Below, piece by piece: positions 46,634-54,820 of a DNA stretch of 64,000 nt. The stretch is taken from positions 1,302,001 through 1,366,000 of the forward strand of contig NZ_CP159510.1 of the NCBI RefSeq assembly GCF_040529185.1, given 5' to 3'. The stretch comes from Sporolactobacillus sp. Y61. GTDB lineage: Bacteria > Bacillota > Bacilli > Bacillales > Sporolactobacillaceae. The position numbers were made by a program, and so were the translations under genes. The notes under the pieces were generated by a model. It was not told the DNA's origin. It was given only the letters and a program-made list of their open reading frames with translations, and did not search any database. The stretch's first letter is position 1; each line of letters begins with the position of its first letter.

Positions 46634-46670
46634 CAAATGAACAGCCATCACACGGACGGCTGCTCATTTG
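46634..46670. repeat. Hairpin between the sigma factor and small ORFs
   Basis: CAAATGAACAGCC pairs with GGCTGCTCATTTG over 13 positions (one mismatch) around an 11-base loop. There is no T-run. It may be a transcription boundary or a relic of a mobile element. Confidence 0.4.
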
Positions 46671-46708
46671 ACTGTCACCATTCTGAAATGCGGAAGGTCT
46701 ATTAAGAC

Positions 46709-46954
46709 ATGGGTTCTAGCGCATATGACCAAGGAGGAGTCACATGGCCAGGACAAGGATTTTCGCCCCGTCCATCGGAGTACGCCATGGACGAGGCGAA
46801 AAACATTTCGGAGGATTTCGGGGCAGGCAGCGGAATCGCTGCTGAGGCAATTGGGCCTTACGTGGATAAACTCAGGTCTTACGGAGAAGTAAACGCGTGG
46901 ATGATTGATTGCATGAATACAGTACCTTCCAAAACAATATTACTAAAATTTTAA
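46709..46954 (+). CDS. Small hypothetical ORF
   Basis: The 81-codon frame MGSSAYDQGGVTWPGQGFSP has balanced composition up to about residue 68 and then an AT-rich tail. I do not recognise it. There is no ribosome site before ATG 46709. In contrast, a strong AAGGAGG (about 46732-46738) precedes ATG 46744 in another frame, which would give only 34 residues (MARTRIFAPSIGV...). One of the two may be a real short gene, or the stretch may be a fragment of a lost gene. Confidence 0.25.
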   Translation: MGSSAYDQGGVTWPGQGFSPRPSEYAMDEAKNISEDFGAGSGIAAEAIGPYVDKLRSYGEVNAWMIDCMNTVPSKTILLKF

Positions 46955-47437
46955 ATTAATTGAAATATTTTTTTATTAAATATCTGGTGAAAATCCCAGA
47001 CGTTCACTAATCTGACAAAATATGACTCTATTCATGGGCCCATAGAAGGATCTGACGACATTCAGTTAAGACTGCTGAGTATCGCATGATGTCCCGGACT
47101 CAGACACGCTGCGGAACGGTGGGTTAATCTAAAATGGATGGCCATCTGTATCAGAGACAGGAGGACCGGACTTGAAATCGGATGATTTTCTTAAAAAAAC
47201 AGTTCTTATTTCAGAACATTCTGGCACGACGGGCTGCCGGTGAGTGGCCGAAATCATTGTAAGGCGGTTAACGTCAGTCAGGGTGCGATCTTTCCGCTGC
47301 ACCTGAATTCATTCGGGCGCAGTTGAAAAAAGATTCTGATTATGAAGCAGATTTACAGTATGAATCCGCGTAAATCAGGCAATATTGCAAATAGCACCTG
47401 ATTTGTGCTGATTCTATACCGGGGAGTTGTCCTGACG
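46955..47437. other. Stretch without a recognisable gene
   Basis: The sequence has many stops. A short open frame near 47280-47375 ends APEFIRAQLKKDSDYEADLQ plus three residues. It has no start and is probably the tail of a decayed gene. No repeat, RNA or promoter is convincing. Confidence 0.4.
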
Positions 47438-47635
47438 ATGACGAATGAGGAAATCCTGACCGAACTTGCGTCTGAAGCCGTATTGAACTATGAACGAAAC
47501 ACAACCCTGTTTTATCTCTTGATGGAGAAGGGGATTGTTACTGAGAAGGAGTTCAGCGAGAAATTCAAAAAGGTCCATGAACACTTTGACGAACATCTGA
47601 AGTTGATTCTTGGCGACGATGTTCAGATTGAGTAG
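47438..47635 (+). CDS. Small hypothetical protein
   Basis: The 65-residue helical, acidic protein starts MTNEEILTELASEAVLNYER at ATG 47438, 11 bases after GGGGAG. It contains FYLLMEKGIVTEKEFSEKF, a pattern seen in small Bacilli proteins of unknown role. There is no cysteine or membrane segment. No neighbour shares its transcript clearly. Confidence 0.5.
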   Translation: MTNEEILTELASEAVLNYERNTTLFYLLMEKGIVTEKEFSEKFKKVHEHFDEHLKLILGDDVQIE

Positions 47636-47649
47636 GCTTCGCATAGGGG

Positions 47650-47950
47650 AAAACCGATCTGACATGGTGGAGAATGGCGATTGATCCCTTCCACCTGTGA
47701 CATGCAGAAAGCAGCCTTCTGTCACTCTGATGATTCCGGAGAGATCTGAGGTTTCTTTTTTTGCGCATGAACGGGCAGTAAGCCCCCAACCTCAGGGTAA
47801 TGAGGGTAAACGAACAGGTTCAGGTGTGGGATCACTGTCCGCAGCCGCCCGATGGGTTCAACGAACAATCGGTGGGGGGGCGCAGGCTAAAAACGAGGGC
47901 ATCCTGTCGCAACATGCACGGGCACGTCCTGTGCGCCCGACCCCCCCTTA
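47650..47950. ncRNA. GC-rich structured region, candidate non-coding RNA
   Basis: This is a GC-rich island in AT-richer surroundings, with several hairpins: GGTGGA/TCCACC (47664-47695), GGGC/GCCC (about 47772-47784), CCTCA/TGAGG (about 47790-47805), CCGAT/ATCGG (about 47848-47871), and a long outer stem pairing GGGGGGGCGCAGG (about 47874-47886) with CCTGTGCGCCC and CCCCCC (about 47929-47947). No matching known RNA family comes to mind; I specifically considered SRP RNA, RNase P, 6S and common riboswitches. The strand cannot be decided, and no terminator T-run is obvious. It lies about 110 bases before the helicase gene. Confidence 0.35.
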
Positions 47951-48058
47951 ACGGATTTGAAGTTTCACTTTATTTTGCCGGCTATGCCAGGAAAGAATAC
48001 CATTTTTCTATTAAATTCGATACAATAAGGTCATAGATTACATGCAAAGGGAGTGTTT

Positions 48059-49825
48059 ATGATCACTTACCAGCCAGGGAACCCGCTCATGATTCAATCG
48101 GACATGACCGTGCTGTTTGAAGTCGATCACCCGGCTTATGCTGAAATACGGGATGTACTGAGTGATTTTGCGGAGCTTGAGAAAAGCCCGGAACATGTGC
48201 ATACGTATCGTATGACGCCGTTGTCTCTGTGGAATGCCGCATCAGCCGGACGGACGATTGATCAGATTATTCAGCTTTTTCATAAATACAGTAAATTCGA
48301 CATCGCGCCGAACGTGATTCAGGAAATCAGGGCACAGTTCGATCGCTTCGGGATTCTGCGGCTGGAAAGGGAGGATGACCGCCTTTATCTGATCAGCCGG
48401 GATCCTGCGGTTCTGCAGGATGTTTTCCGCTTTAAGAGTATGAAGCCTTTTGTCAGGGAGTGGCCGGCAGACGATCGTGTGGAAGTTGAAGCCCGTGACC
48501 GCGGGCGTCTGAAGCAGGAGCTGATCCGGATCGGTTATCCGGTACAGGATCTGGCCGGATATACATCCGGTGCGCCTCTTGATTTTTCACTCAGGGAAAC
48601 TACTTTGAAAGGTCAGTCGTTTTCTCTGCGCGAGTATCAGAAACAGGCGGTAGACAGCTTTTACGCCGGGGGATCTTCCCGGGGCGGAAGCGGTGTGCTC
48701 GTTCTGCCGTGCGGGGCGGGAAAGACCGTCATCGGTATTGCGGCGGCGTCAGAAATTGGTGCCGAGACGCTGATTCTCACGTCAAGCGTTACGGCCGCCC
48801 GCCAGTGGATTTCAGAGATTCTTGACAAAACGTCGATCACCTCAGATCAGATCGGCGAGTACTCGGGCAAGCACAAGGAGATTCGTCCCATTACGGTAGC
48901 TACCTATCAAATCGTCAGCCATCGGAAAAGTAAAGAGGATACCTTTACTCATCTGGCTTTATTTGAGCAGCGGGACTGGGGGCTGATTATTTATGATGAG
49001 GTTCATCTCCTCCCGGCACCGGTTTTCCGCGTCACCGCCGATATTCAGGCACGTCGGCGCCTGGGGCTGACCGCGACCCTGATTCGCGAGGACGGTCGTG
49101 AAGCCGATGTGTTCACACTCATTGGCCCGAAAAAATATGATGTGCCCTGGAAAGAGCTGGAGCACAGCGGCTGGATTGCGACAGCCAGCTGCCTGGAGAT
49201 CCGGGTCTCGCTCAGCGGCCAGGAACGCGTGGCCTACGCTGCAGCGGAAGCCCGGGTGCAGGCACGATTAGCGGCGGAAGCCGGACAGAAACTGGATATC
49301 GTCCGGGCACTGATTGAAAAGCACAGAGCGGATCAGATTCTGATCATCGGTCAGTACATCAGTCAGCTGAATGCTCTTCAGGCGCTGATTGATGCGCCGA
49401 TGATTACCGGGAAAACCCCGATGAAAAAACGGGACGAGCTGTATGAACGATTCCGTTCGGGAGAGATCCACTGTCTGATTGTCTCAAAGGTAGCTAATTT
49501 TGCCATTGATCTGCCTGATGCCAATGTGGCCATTCAGATTTCCGGTCAGTTCGGCTCACGCCAGGAAGAAGCACAGCGTCTCGGGCGTATTCTGCGTCCG
49601 AAGGCAAAAGGCGTTCAGGCTTATTTCTACTCACTGGTGACAAAAAACACAAAGGAACAGGATTTTGCGATGAACCGGCAGAGATTTTTGACGGAACAGG
49701 GATATGCGTACCATATTCTTGAAGCAGATGATTTTGAGGATCCGGAGACGGCTCAGATTGATGCGCAAAAGGTGGTCTCTCTTGTGACGTATCGGAACAA
49801 GAAGGAACGAAGGGGAGTTAAATAA
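48059..49825 (+). CDS. XPB/ERCC3-like DNA repair helicase
   Basis: The 588-residue superfamily 2 helicase resembles bacterial XPB. An N-terminal domain of about 180 residues comes first. The helicase core has LREYQKQAVD (Q motif), PCGAGKT (Walker A, about 221-227), DEVH (about 311-314), the LGLTATLIREDGRE run including the XPB-type R-E-D motif, and the C-terminal lobe motifs GQFGSRQEEAQRLGRILRP. It unwinds DNA and is thought to act in repair. ATG 48059 follows AAAGGGAG. The next gene follows after one base and encodes its usual companion, so the two form an operon. Confidence 0.88.
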   Translation: MITYQPGNPLMIQSDMTVLFEVDHPAYAEIRDVLSDFAELEKSPEHVHTYRMTPLSLWNAASAGRTIDQIIQLFHKYSKFDIAPNVIQEIRAQFDRFGILRLEREDDRLYLISRDPAVLQDVFRFKSMKPFVREWPADDRVEVEARDRGRLKQELIRIGYPVQDLAGYTSGAPLDFSLRETTLKGQSFSLREYQKQAVDSFYAGGSSRGGSGVLVLPCGAGKTVIGIAAASEIGAETLILTSSVTAARQWISEILDKTSITSDQIGEYSGKHKEIRPITVATYQIVSHRKSKEDTFTHLALFEQRDWGLIIYDEVHLLPAPVFRVTADIQARRRLGLTATLIREDGREADVFTLIGPKKYDVPWKELEHSGWIATASCLEIRVSLSGQERVAYAAAEARVQARLAAEAGQKLDIVRALIEKHRADQILIIGQYISQLNALQALIDAPMITGKTPMKKRDELYERFRSGEIHCLIVSKVANFAIDLPDANVAIQISGQFGSRQEEAQRLGRILRPKAKGVQAYFYSLVTKNTKEQDFAMNRQRFLTEQGYAYHILEADDFEDPETAQIDAQKVVSLVTYRNKKERRGVK

Positions 49826-49826
49826 C

Positions 49827-51557
49827 GTGCGGGCAGCTGATTATTTACAAGAATTATCCAAATCCAGTATGGAAAAAGTAGCACGTTTTTTTGGTCATAA
49901 ATCAGGACACGTGAAAAAAATGAGCGCGGACCGGCTCCTTTCCATGCTTCAGACGGAGTATCAGCCCGATGCAATAGAAAGGCATTTTAAAAAACTGACC
50001 GCAAACGAACAGGAAACGCTGAAATATCTCTGCCTGTGCACGTCAGCCCGGTCAGAGGGCGCTGTACGCCGTGATCTGAAGGTGTCAGGGGGGCGAACAG
50101 GGCGCCAGTCAACGACGCTGAATGCCTTAATCAGTAAGGGCATGATCTTCGTAAAGAAATATTACTGGGAGGACATTCTGTTTGTTCCTGACGAAGTCTA
50201 TACTGTGATACTGAATCTTGAGATGCCGCGTATTGCCGCAAAGAAGAAGAATTTCAGTAAGCCTTATGGAGAAGTCCGCGTCACGCAGCATACCGGTCTT
50301 GCCGCCCATCAGGATATGCTTTATATTCTGTCGACCTTCGCCCATGAAAAGGTGACCATCACGCAGCAGCGGAAGATCTATAAGCGCTGGATGAAAAAAA
50401 TGGATGAAAAGTGCCGCCTGAAAGCGGAATCTTTTGCTTCCGTCATGTGGTCGGGCAATGACTATGGGAATATTGAATTCTGGGAGCAGTATCTGTCAGA
50501 TAACGGACTGATTGACCGTGATCATCATTACGTGCACGTTCAGCCGCAGATGCTGGAGGTGTTCACGCGGGTGCCCTATAATGAGTGGGCCCGGACCTAC
50601 TATGATTATTATCTGGATCGTTTGAACCGATGGAAGCATGTCAGTCGGGTGGTCCCGCTGGAACTATGCAGAATCGTGTTCTTCGGACAGGGGTTCATCT
50701 GGACTCTGAAGCAGACGGTGAATGAGCTGATCAATATCTGGAGCGCAGAGTGGAGTATCCTCATTGAGGATCAGTTAATCAATGAAACTTTTTATCGCCC
50801 TCTTGTTCTTTTCGGGTTAATCGAGACGGGAGTGGATGAGAAGGACCGGGAAGTCTGGCGCTGGACAGACTGGGGCAAAGCCTTTGTCCGGATGGAACTG
50901 GATGAGGAACCTGATTCGGAGACTGATCTTCTCACAGAGGATCTGTATGTTCAGCCTAATCTCGAGATCATGTTACCGGAAAATATTCTTCCGGCGATTC
51001 GCTGGCGGATTGAGACCTTTGCCGAATTAAAGAAGTCTGATGCGGTATTAATCTATGAATGGTCTGCATCACGTCTGGAGCAGGCTATCGAAGCCGGCTG
51101 GACGCTGCAGGGGATTTTAGAATTTATCGGACGATACAGCAAAAATCCGTTGCCTGATAATGTGGTCCGCACGATTACCGACTGGACAGAAAATGTTGGA
51201 AAGGTCAGGCTGTGGGACGTCCTTGTCTTTGAGGTTTCCGATCCATCCTTTGCTTCGGTCATCAAAAGGGATAAAAAAATCAGTAAAATGATTGTCACCT
51301 CGTTCTCGGATACCGCCCATGTGATCCGGCGAAAGGATGAGGAAAAACTGCGTGCAGCACTCAAAAGTCTGGGTTATCCCGCGCTTGAGTCCGTTTCTTC
51401 ACCGGATGATCCGGATGAACGGAGAAAAATCAGCAAGGGCAGCATGACAGGTGAGTTAAACCGTCGTTCCTATGCACCGGACACGTATCCGAAAAGCTTT
51501 GATAAGAAACTGATCAGTCTGAGTCAGCTGACGATCGGGCCGGCCGATGAATACTGA
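49827..51557 (+). CDS. Helicase-associated protein, XPB/Ssl2 N-terminal-like domain
   Basis: The 576-residue protein is encoded directly behind the XPB-like helicase (start GTG 49827, AAGGGGAG upstream). The segment around DLYVQPNLEIMLPENILPAI (about 372-391) is the signature of the Helicase_C_3/Ssl2 N-terminal-like domain found in companions of bacterial XPB proteins. The rest is helical, winged-helix-like, with a positively charged N-terminal segment (KKMSADRLL). There is no nucleotide-binding motif. It is probably an accessory subunit that loads or stimulates the helicase. That role is inferred from gene pairing. Confidence 0.75.
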   Translation: MRAADYLQELSKSSMEKVARFFGHKSGHVKKMSADRLLSMLQTEYQPDAIERHFKKLTANEQETLKYLCLCTSARSEGAVRRDLKVSGGRTGRQSTTLNALISKGMIFVKKYYWEDILFVPDEVYTVILNLEMPRIAAKKKNFSKPYGEVRVTQHTGLAAHQDMLYILSTFAHEKVTITQQRKIYKRWMKKMDEKCRLKAESFASVMWSGNDYGNIEFWEQYLSDNGLIDRDHHYVHVQPQMLEVFTRVPYNEWARTYYDYYLDRLNRWKHVSRVVPLELCRIVFFGQGFIWTLKQTVNELINIWSAEWSILIEDQLINETFYRPLVLFGLIETGVDEKDREVWRWTDWGKAFVRMELDEEPDSETDLLTEDLYVQPNLEIMLPENILPAIRWRIETFAELKKSDAVLIYEWSASRLEQAIEAGWTLQGILEFIGRYSKNPLPDNVVRTITDWTENVGKVRLWDVLVFEVSDPSFASVIKRDKKISKMIVTSFSDTAHVIRRKDEEKLRAALKSLGYPALESVSSPDDPDERRKISKGSMTGELNRRSYAPDTYPKSFDKKLISLSQLTIGPADEY

Positions 51558-51584
51558 ATCAGCCGGCTGAATGAAGCGATCAGC

Positions 51585-51668
51585 AAAAACCTGCTGGACT
51601 TCGCTCATTCATTCTCCCGGCTCATCTGGCCCAGAGCATTCATCCAGCTGCCGCAGAATCCTTCACAG
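51585..51668 (-). pseudogene. 3' tail of a lost third alpha/beta-hydrolase-BTAD gene
   Basis: 84 bases are nearly the same (about six mismatches) as 53230-53313, the 3' end of the regulator gene downstream. On the minus strand it reads EGFCGSWMNALGQMSRENE and a stop, against EGFCDGWMNALGQMSQENE. It is joined directly to IS256 debris at 51668. It therefore looks like the end of a third paralogue whose body was lost to an insertion or deletion. Confidence 0.75.
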
Positions 51669-51905
51669 GATAACGGCGTCCGCTCAGCCGCTTATCATCC
51701 TGCTCAATGAGTATGCCCCCACCAGGTGGAGGACCGAATCTTGATTTGGAAAGATATGAATCACCCTTTTGCGGCGATAAAACGCTTCGTTGAGGCGTTC
51801 CATGCCATTGGTGGCTGTCCGCAAACGGCGGCGATAGATTCAGGCAGGAAGAGCACCGCGGTGACATCATCAAAGGCCGTCTTGACAAACTCTGTGATCT
51901 GAGGG
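51669..51905 (-). pseudogene. IS256-family transposase remnant
   Basis: Minus-strand pieces match the C-terminal part of the intact IS256-family transposase in this window (EFVKTAFDDVTAV, then GILIEQDDKRLSGRRYP against MEQDEKWVSGRRYL). The frame is broken and the ends are missing. It is a relic of an older insertion. Confidence 0.7.
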
Positions 51906-52040
51906 GCTACCCTGTCCAAATGGCCGCCTTGGATGAGACAACCATCGTACAGAAAGTGTACACTGGCGAAAATGGCCGGAAGGGAATTTCAGAAAATAAA
52001 AAAGCGCCCATCTAAGGGCGTCTGTTTCATGTACAGCACG
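51906..52040. other. Spacer between IS debris and HigA
   Basis: Short non-coding stretch. AAAAAAGCGCCCAT...GGGCGTCTGTTT (about 51997-52027) is a small hairpin (GCGCCC/GGGCGT) followed by TTT on the plus strand, and AAAAAAG precedes it, so it may terminate transcription from either side. Confidence 0.4.
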
Positions 52041-52340
52041 TTATACCGAGTCTTTGTTGTATTCAATTTTCAGTTTTAAAGTGGCACCGGCTTTGTTAAA
52101 TAGCCGTTCAAGGCCATCGTAGGTGATATTCTCGTCGCCGTTCTCCAGGCGAGACAGATATGGCTGTTTGACGCCAATCACTTTGGCGAACTTAGTTTGG
52201 TTCAGCCCCATTTTTAAGCGAAGTTCAATGATCTTTGATGAGAGTTCGAAGCGCTTTCTCCGATCCTTGTCTTCCCAAATCCTCTTGAATTCGGGATCTC
52301 GCCTGCTACGATGCCTGGCATATCTGTCGGCTACACCCAT
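52041..52340 (-). CDS. HigA-type antitoxin, XRE helix-turn-helix
   Basis: The 99-residue protein has an XRE helix-turn-helix at about residues 41-85 (LRLKMGLNQTKFAKVIGVKQ, then YLSRLENG). It starts three bases after the toxin stop. In HigBA-type modules the toxin gene comes first, as here. It should neutralise the toxin and repress the operon by binding its promoter. Length and domain fit, with no defect noticed. Confidence 0.85.
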   Translation of the reverse strand: MGVADRYARHRSRRDPEFKRIWEDKDRRKRFELSSKIIELRLKMGLNQTKFAKVIGVKQPYLSRLENGDENITYDGLERLFNKAGATLKLKIEYNKDSV

Positions 52341-52343
52341 TTG

Positions 52344-52712
52344 TCACACGCCCTTTCTGTTAATCCAGTCCGTTCTATGACGCTCCGCCCGTACAATCTC
52401 CTGCGGTGGGGTTTTGTTCTGTTTCTTTGTAAATCCGTGGGTTAGAACTAATGTGGTTTTGTGCCATCGGAACATGAGAACACAATAAATATCACTGCCT
52501 GTTTTCGTTCTAAGCTCCCAAATGTGCTCATCTAGCTTTCTCACATGGGGCATTCCCCAGCGTAATCCGAAAAGTTCTAGTCTGGCTATATCCTCGTTGA
52601 CTTTGTCTGCTGACTTAGATGGTATCGTATCTAACCAGGCATAAAGAAGTATTTCGCTGTTTGCTGTTATATATTCTATAGTTTCCCATTCTAATCCACG
52701 TTGCGACACCAT
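52344..52712 (-). CDS. HigB/RelE-type toxin (Gp49-like)
   Basis: The 122-residue protein of the RelE/HigB superfamily (phage Gp49-like) has ARLELFGLRWGMPHVRKLDE (about 44-63) and IWELRTKTGSDIYCVLMFRW (about 64-83), then LTHGFTKKQNKTPPQEI, the usual C-terminal run. Such toxins cut mRNA on the ribosome. It precedes its antitoxin with a three-base gap. The pair stands alone between IS debris and an intergenic region, typical of mobile toxin-antitoxin modules. Confidence 0.85.
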   Translation of the reverse strand: MVSQRGLEWETIEYITANSEILLYAWLDTIPSKSADKVNEDIARLELFGLRWGMPHVRKLDEHIWELRTKTGSDIYCVLMFRWHKTTLVLTHGFTKKQNKTPPQEIVRAERHRTDWINRKGV

Positions 52713-53157
52713 CCATATCCTGATTATAACTTATGAGTTATAAATTTTATAGGGATATCTTTTTGGTAAATCCATTTTTACCTTAGCAAAAGAATCACCT
52801 TATATTTTGCATTAAAACCAAAAATATGTAATAAAAAAGTGATGTGGAACGGAGTGGAACAAATTATGAGTTGCACGAACAGCAAGGAAAAAACGTTCAA
52901 CCCCTTGCCACGCACGCCTGAATAATTTATCCCGCCGCCCGATTGCATTTGGCCGGTGTTTATCGACTAAAACGACGGAATCGCATGATCAAATTCTGGA
53001 ACCCATTGTTCTAAAGAGCAATGTCACTGGAAACTGTTGGCTATTTTTCATCAGCAGTTAACATAATCAGGTTCCGGCTTGCGGTTCGTACCGGCTGGTT
53101 TTTTCATGTTGCGGAACTCTATCATTCCGGCTGGCTGGACTAAAAAGAAATAGATAC
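52713..53157. other. Intergenic stretch without a gene
   Basis: There is an AT-rich beginning (toxin promoter region on the minus strand) and then ordinary sequence with stops. A hairpin-like CCGGCTTGCGGTTCGTACCGG with TTTTTT after it (53073-53106) could be a plus-strand terminator. Nothing else is recognisable. Confidence 0.4.
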
Positions 53158-53226
53158 AAAAAACGGGTGGCTTGTCGGTCATTCATCCCGTGAATCCATT
53201 CACGGGCTTTCTTGACTGCCACCTTT
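53158..53226 (-). terminator. Nested-hairpin terminator after the BTAD regulator pair
   Basis: On the minus strand GGTGGC (53219-53224) pairs with GCCACC (53166-53171), enclosing a perfect 9-bp stem CCCGTGAAT/ATTCACGGG (53187-53206), and is followed by CGTTTTTTG. It ends the two-gene regulator operon. Confidence 0.65.
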
Positions 53227-53249
53227 TGTAAAAACCTGCTGGACTTCGA

Positions 53250-54782
53250 TCATTCATTCTCCTGGCTCATCTGGCCCAGAGCATTCATCCAGCCGTCGCA
53301 GAATCCTTCGTAGGGTTCAACCTTTTTTCCCTTCTGAAGAACACGCCTGATTTCGGTGATGTTCTTTTCTTTTTTCAACGCGATCAGTATTTGTGCCAGC
53401 ATCTGGGACAGTCTGTTCTTCACATCCGCGGCCAGCTGCTTCATCCATACCCCGGTATAATCCTTCAGCATGTCAGAATGATAGTCTTCAAGGAAGCTGA
53501 GGAAAATTTCACTGCGTGTCATGATCGGTTCATCCGACCAGAGGAGGTCATCAAGATGTTTCACGTACAGACCAATATCACAGACAGCATGGGCATTAAG
53601 GGCAACTGTATCACGGCTGATGAGGAGAAGTTGATGCAGACCGGGCTCTTCCTGACTGTCAAATAAGTGATGCAGATAATTCAACGCGACACGCAGCCGG
53701 TTTCGTGCCTGATTCAGGGCGAGGTCGGGCGTCAGGGCGTCAATGATGGTATCGCGCTTGACAGCCCCTTTATTCAGAATGATAAACAGCAGCAGTTCTT
53801 TTGCGGTCCGTTTATTCCAGTTCCCGTCGATTTCCCGCCCGTTCCAGAAAACATGTGTTTCCCCGCGCATAGCGGACAGCAGCAGCTCACGATGATGGGC
53901 GGTATGCGGGTGATACTTTTTTTCAATCATCCGGTTGACCGCATTCAGCATACTTTCGATTTCCGGTTCGGCTTTCAGTGGCCTTTTGTCGCTTTTCATA
54001 AAGGCAACAAAGAGGTCAGCAGCAAACTGCGGCTGGTCCAGCGGAATCAGAGCGGAAGCATCCGGGGCGACCATAAACCGGTTATTAGGAACATAAGTAC
54101 TAAACAGCATGGCAAGTGAGGCAGGGAAGACGGGATCGTATTCGCCATGTATGAACAGCACTGGTGGCCGGACTTTTCTCAGTTTTCCGATCAGATCAAA
54201 GTCCGCGGTCCGGGCCCGCAGGAGCAGTTCCTGAACCGGTGCGGCCAGCAGTCTGTCCGGAACATGCCGAAGTGCAGTGGTAATCAGCCGGGTTTTTTCC
54301 TCAGTGACCGGCTGCACACTTTCTAAAATATACTTTTTCTCAAATAAATGTCGGTCGAGCTTCAGAAGCTGAAAATTGATCTGGCTCTCATGAGCATAGT
54401 CCTGCTCCTTACAATAGAAGGGCAGGGACATGAGCGTCAGCGAACCGATGCGACCGGGATCATGAAGGGCGGTCTCCAGAGCCAGAATGGCACCGTACCG
54501 GCAGCCGACCAGGTGGACACGCTTCAGGTTCAGATGGCGCAGAAGATCCTGCAGTTCCTCAATTAACAGGGGCAGGGCCAGGTCACCTGTTCCGGTGCTT
54601 TTTCCGTGACCGTAAAAATCGTAAGTCAGAATATTGAATTTTCCCCCCATAGCCGAGATCAGGCCGGTCCACATGCCGGAATCCATTCCGAGATCATGGA
54701 TCAGTACCACAGTGGTCCGGCTTTTTTCTGCTCTGTAATAGTGGTAATAGAGCGTATCGTCTCCACGTTTGAATACGGACAT
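53250..54782 (-). CDS. Alpha/beta-hydrolase-like sensor fused to winged helix and BTAD
   Basis: The 510-residue protein has an N-terminal alpha/beta-hydrolase fold (about 1-265; VVLIHDLGMDSGMW, TYDFYGHGKS, FIHGEYDPVFP) followed by a winged-helix plus BTAD output (about 310-500; VFWNGREIDGNWNKRTAKEL and QARNRLRVALNYLHHLF), as in AfsR/SARP regulators. The nucleophile elbow reads GCRYG, so the serine is replaced by Arg, and the catalytic His region (SALIPLDQPQF) has no His. The fold is therefore probably a ligand sensor, not an enzyme. ATG 54782 has AGGAGG at good spacing; the ATG at 54791 is too close to it. It is the second gene of a pair, 38 bases after its paralogue. Confidence 0.75.
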   Translation of the reverse strand: MSVFKRGDDTLYYHYYRAEKSRTTVVLIHDLGMDSGMWTGLISAMGGKFNILTYDFYGHGKSTGTGDLALPLLIEELQDLLRHLNLKRVHLVGCRYGAILALETALHDPGRIGSLTLMSLPFYCKEQDYAHESQINFQLLKLDRHLFEKKYILESVQPVTEEKTRLITTALRHVPDRLLAAPVQELLLRARTADFDLIGKLRKVRPPVLFIHGEYDPVFPASLAMLFSTYVPNNRFMVAPDASALIPLDQPQFAADLFVAFMKSDKRPLKAEPEIESMLNAVNRMIEKKYHPHTAHHRELLLSAMRGETHVFWNGREIDGNWNKRTAKELLLFIILNKGAVKRDTIIDALTPDLALNQARNRLRVALNYLHHLFDSQEEPGLHQLLLISRDTVALNAHAVCDIGLYVKHLDDLLWSDEPIMTRSEIFLSFLEDYHSDMLKDYTGVWMKQLAADVKNRLSQMLAQILIALKKEKNITEIRRVLQKGKKVEPYEGFCDGWMNALGQMSQENE

Positions 54783-54820
54783 GCCTGACATCCTCCTTTG
54801 GCAGGTTGATGTGCGTTCTT

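Noticed and set aside
47770..47830. Resemblance of CTCAGGGTAATGAGG to the TPP riboswitch GGGTAAT segment
   Set aside because: The second essential TPP segment (CTGAGA) and the aptamer layout are absent.
47697..48036. Overlapping ORFs upstream of the XPB-like gene
   Set aside because: They span the GC-rich hairpin block and have no ribosome site, homology or consistent composition.
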